Under the pieces are notes generated by a model, which was not told the DNA's origin, did not search any database, and saw only the letters and a list, made by a program, of their open reading frames with translations. From assembly GCF_000173615.1 (NCBI RefSeq), contig NZ_ABZS01000084.1:1-6932 (forward strand): 6,932 nucleotides of DNA, read 5' to 3'. Below, piece after piece: positions 5,911-6,932 of the stretch (position 1 is the first letter of the stretch; each line of letters opens with the position of its first letter). This DNA is from Sulfurihydrogenibium yellowstonense SS-5. GTDB lineage: Bacteria > Aquificota > Aquificia > Aquificales > Hydrogenothermaceae. The position numbers and the translations under genes are program-made.

Positions 5911-6599
5911 CTTTATAACCCACACGGTTCAGATGGAACTATTTTCTTTTACTAAGAGAAATACGATCGAAAGAATCTTTATAACCCACACGGTTCAGAT
6001 GGAACGTAGATAGGTAGGCAGATAGAGTTCTAAGCGTTCTCCTTTATAACCCACACGGTTCAGATGGAACTATGGATACTGCATTTGGAGTAATCCGACT
6101 TTTATCGCTTTATAACCCACACGGTTCAGATGGAACTCTCATCATCGCTTAAAGTTCTCTCTGCAATATACTTTACTTTATAACCCACACGGTTCAGATG
6201 GAACCTATCATGGACGAGGTTGAGAAAATTTATATTCTAGCTTTATAACCCACACGGTTCAGATGGAACGATTAAAATAAAGCTTCCTAAAGAAAGGATA
6301 TCTGACTTTATAACCCACACGGTTCAGATGGAACATTTTCAAAATAATTTTTCAAGTAATCAATTGCTAACTTTATAACCCACACGGTTCAGATGGAACC
6401 TTCTCAGTTTTCTGGTTCTGCTTCTGGTTCTGCTTCCTTTATAACCCACACGGTTCAGATGGAACCAAAGAGATAACGACTTTAGCATCAAATTTATATG
6501 CCTTTATAACCCACACGGTTCAGATGGAACTAAAAAGGTCGTTTTGAACTATTTCTGCGTAATCTGTACTTTATAACCCACACGGTTCAGATGGAACTA

Positions 6600-6628
6600 T
6601 TGACAAAACAATAAATTTATGATATAAT
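6600..6628 (+). promoter_or_regulatory. Consensus sigma-70 promoter inside spacer 13
   Basis: TTGACA (6600-6605), exactly 17 bp, then TATAAT (6623-6628) preceded by TG in extended -10 position. All twelve hexamer bases match consensus. It lies almost wholly within spacer 13 (6598-6633) and points right, against the inferred crRNA direction; transcription would start near 6635, in the next repeat. It was probably captured with the spacer, but it should work here if the host sigma factor reads it. Confidence 0.55.
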
Positions 6629-6663
6629 ACAATCTTTATAACCCACACGGTTCAGATGGAACG

Positions 6664-6679
6664 AGGAGGTGTTTTTATG
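6664..6679 (+). promoter_or_regulatory. Ribosome binding site and ATG inside spacer 14
   Basis: AGGAGGT (6664-6670) is followed 7 nt after AGGAGG by ATG (6677-6679), an ideal translation start carried by spacer 14 and downstream of the spacer 13 promoter. The frame runs through repeat 15 and stops at TAG 6740-6742, giving a 21-residue chimeric peptide. It is probably a captured gene start and not a host gene. Confidence 0.5.
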
Positions 6680-6728
6680 AAAGGAGTTAAAAAATTGCAC
6701 TTTATAACCCACACGGTTCAGATGGAAC

Positions 6729-6764
6729 AAGTATTAACTTAGCTGTAAATCCAAATCTTGAATA
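6729..6764. repeat. Spacer 15, identical to spacer 2
   Basis: This is the second copy of the 36-nt spacer found at 5875-5910. The repeat on its left has CTTTA, whereas the repeat on the left of copy one has the CTTTC variant. Confidence 0.97.
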
Positions 6765-6932
6765 CTTTATAACCCACACGGTTCAGATGGAACCTCTTCT
6801 AAAAACAAAGTAGCTCTCGAAAGCTTTCGCTTTATAACCCACACGGTTCAGATGGAACGAAATTGATCTGCACTTTAATGATTTCATTCAATTACTTTAT
6901 AACCCACACGGTTCAGATGGAACCAAAATAAA

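Larger units (their letters stand above)
5781..6932 (-). CRISPR. CRISPR array: 18 repeats of 29 nt, 17 full spacers, open at the right edge
   Basis: Repeats begin at 5781, 5846, 5911, 5977, 6042, 6108, 6176, 6241, 6306, 6371, 6437, 6502, 6569, 6634, 6700, 6765, 6830 and 6895. The conserved core is AACCCACACGGTTCAGATGG; only repeats 1 and 2 differ (CTTTC for CTTTA at the left end). Spacers are mostly 36-37 nt, with one of 38 (spacer 12) and one of 39 (spacer 6). In the minus direction the unit starts GTTCC and ends TAAAG, like repeats of type I and III systems whose crRNAs keep the last 8 bases as 5' handle; AACC and GGTT could form a small hairpin around GTGTG. I therefore infer leftward transcription, with the leader beyond the right edge and the old end next to lemA; the opposite direction is not excluded. 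No cas genes are visible, so the subtype is undetermined. Confidence 0.97.

Noticed and set aside
6812..6829. Spacer 16 resembles a lemA segment near 5380-5395 (15 of 16 bases on one strand), suggesting self-targeting.
   Set aside because: Both segments are palindromic around TCGAAAGCTT, which inflates the match, and the other 20 bases of the spacer do not match.

Overview
The window is AT-rich bacterial DNA. Every protein gene in it is read on the minus strand, and the right end is a CRISPR array. The protein families (class I FBPase beside a long class II aldolase-like protein, LemA with a DUF3137 partner), the Lys/Glu/Ile-rich composition and the repeat pattern suggest a thermophile of the Aquificota, possibly Hydrogenothermaceae such as Sulfurihydrogenibium. 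In the minus direction the repeat starts GTTCC, has a central ACCGTGTGG and ends TAAAG, which resembles the Aquifex repeat as I remember it. The taxonomic assignment is inference.

Region 1 (1-3610, minus) is a compact operon. An extended -10 promoter (about 3599-3607) and a strong ribosome binding site precede a 472-residue class II aldolase-like protein. Then come a 171-residue protein with a degraded nucleotidyltransferase fold (TTG start directly after the aldolase stop), class I fructose-1,6-bisphosphatase (4-nt ATGA overlap), and a beta-class DNA methyltransferase (8-nt overlap) that runs off the left edge. Aldolase and bisphosphatase are consecutive steps of gluconeogenesis: triose phosphates to fructose-1,6-bisphosphate to fructose-6-phosphate. 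The other two genes are coupled passengers of unknown or DNA-modifying function.

Region 2 (3567-4006) is about 440 bases without an intact gene. It holds a short minus-strand remnant resembling the C-terminal part of a PIN-domain (VapC-like) toxin, a nested inverted repeat, and two degenerate copies of the CRISPR repeat (3669-3696 and 3761-3788) in the same orientation as the array 2 kb away. Read on the minus strand, the order is toxin remnant, repeat-like, 64-nt stretch, repeat-like. That could be a decayed CRISPR fragment or a crRNA-like antitoxin (CreTA-like) locus. This is the most unusual part of the window.

Region 3 (4007-5711, minus) is a two-gene membrane operon: lemA followed by a DUF3137 protein with an unusual second pair of membrane segments.

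Region 4 (5781-6932) is a CRISPR array with 18 repeats of 29 nt and 17 complete spacers of 36-39 nt, cut by the right edge. No cas gene is visible. One spacer occurs twice (spacers 2 and 15). Spacer 13 carries a perfect consensus sigma-70 promoter, and the next spacer carries a ribosome binding site and start codon, both on the plus strand.
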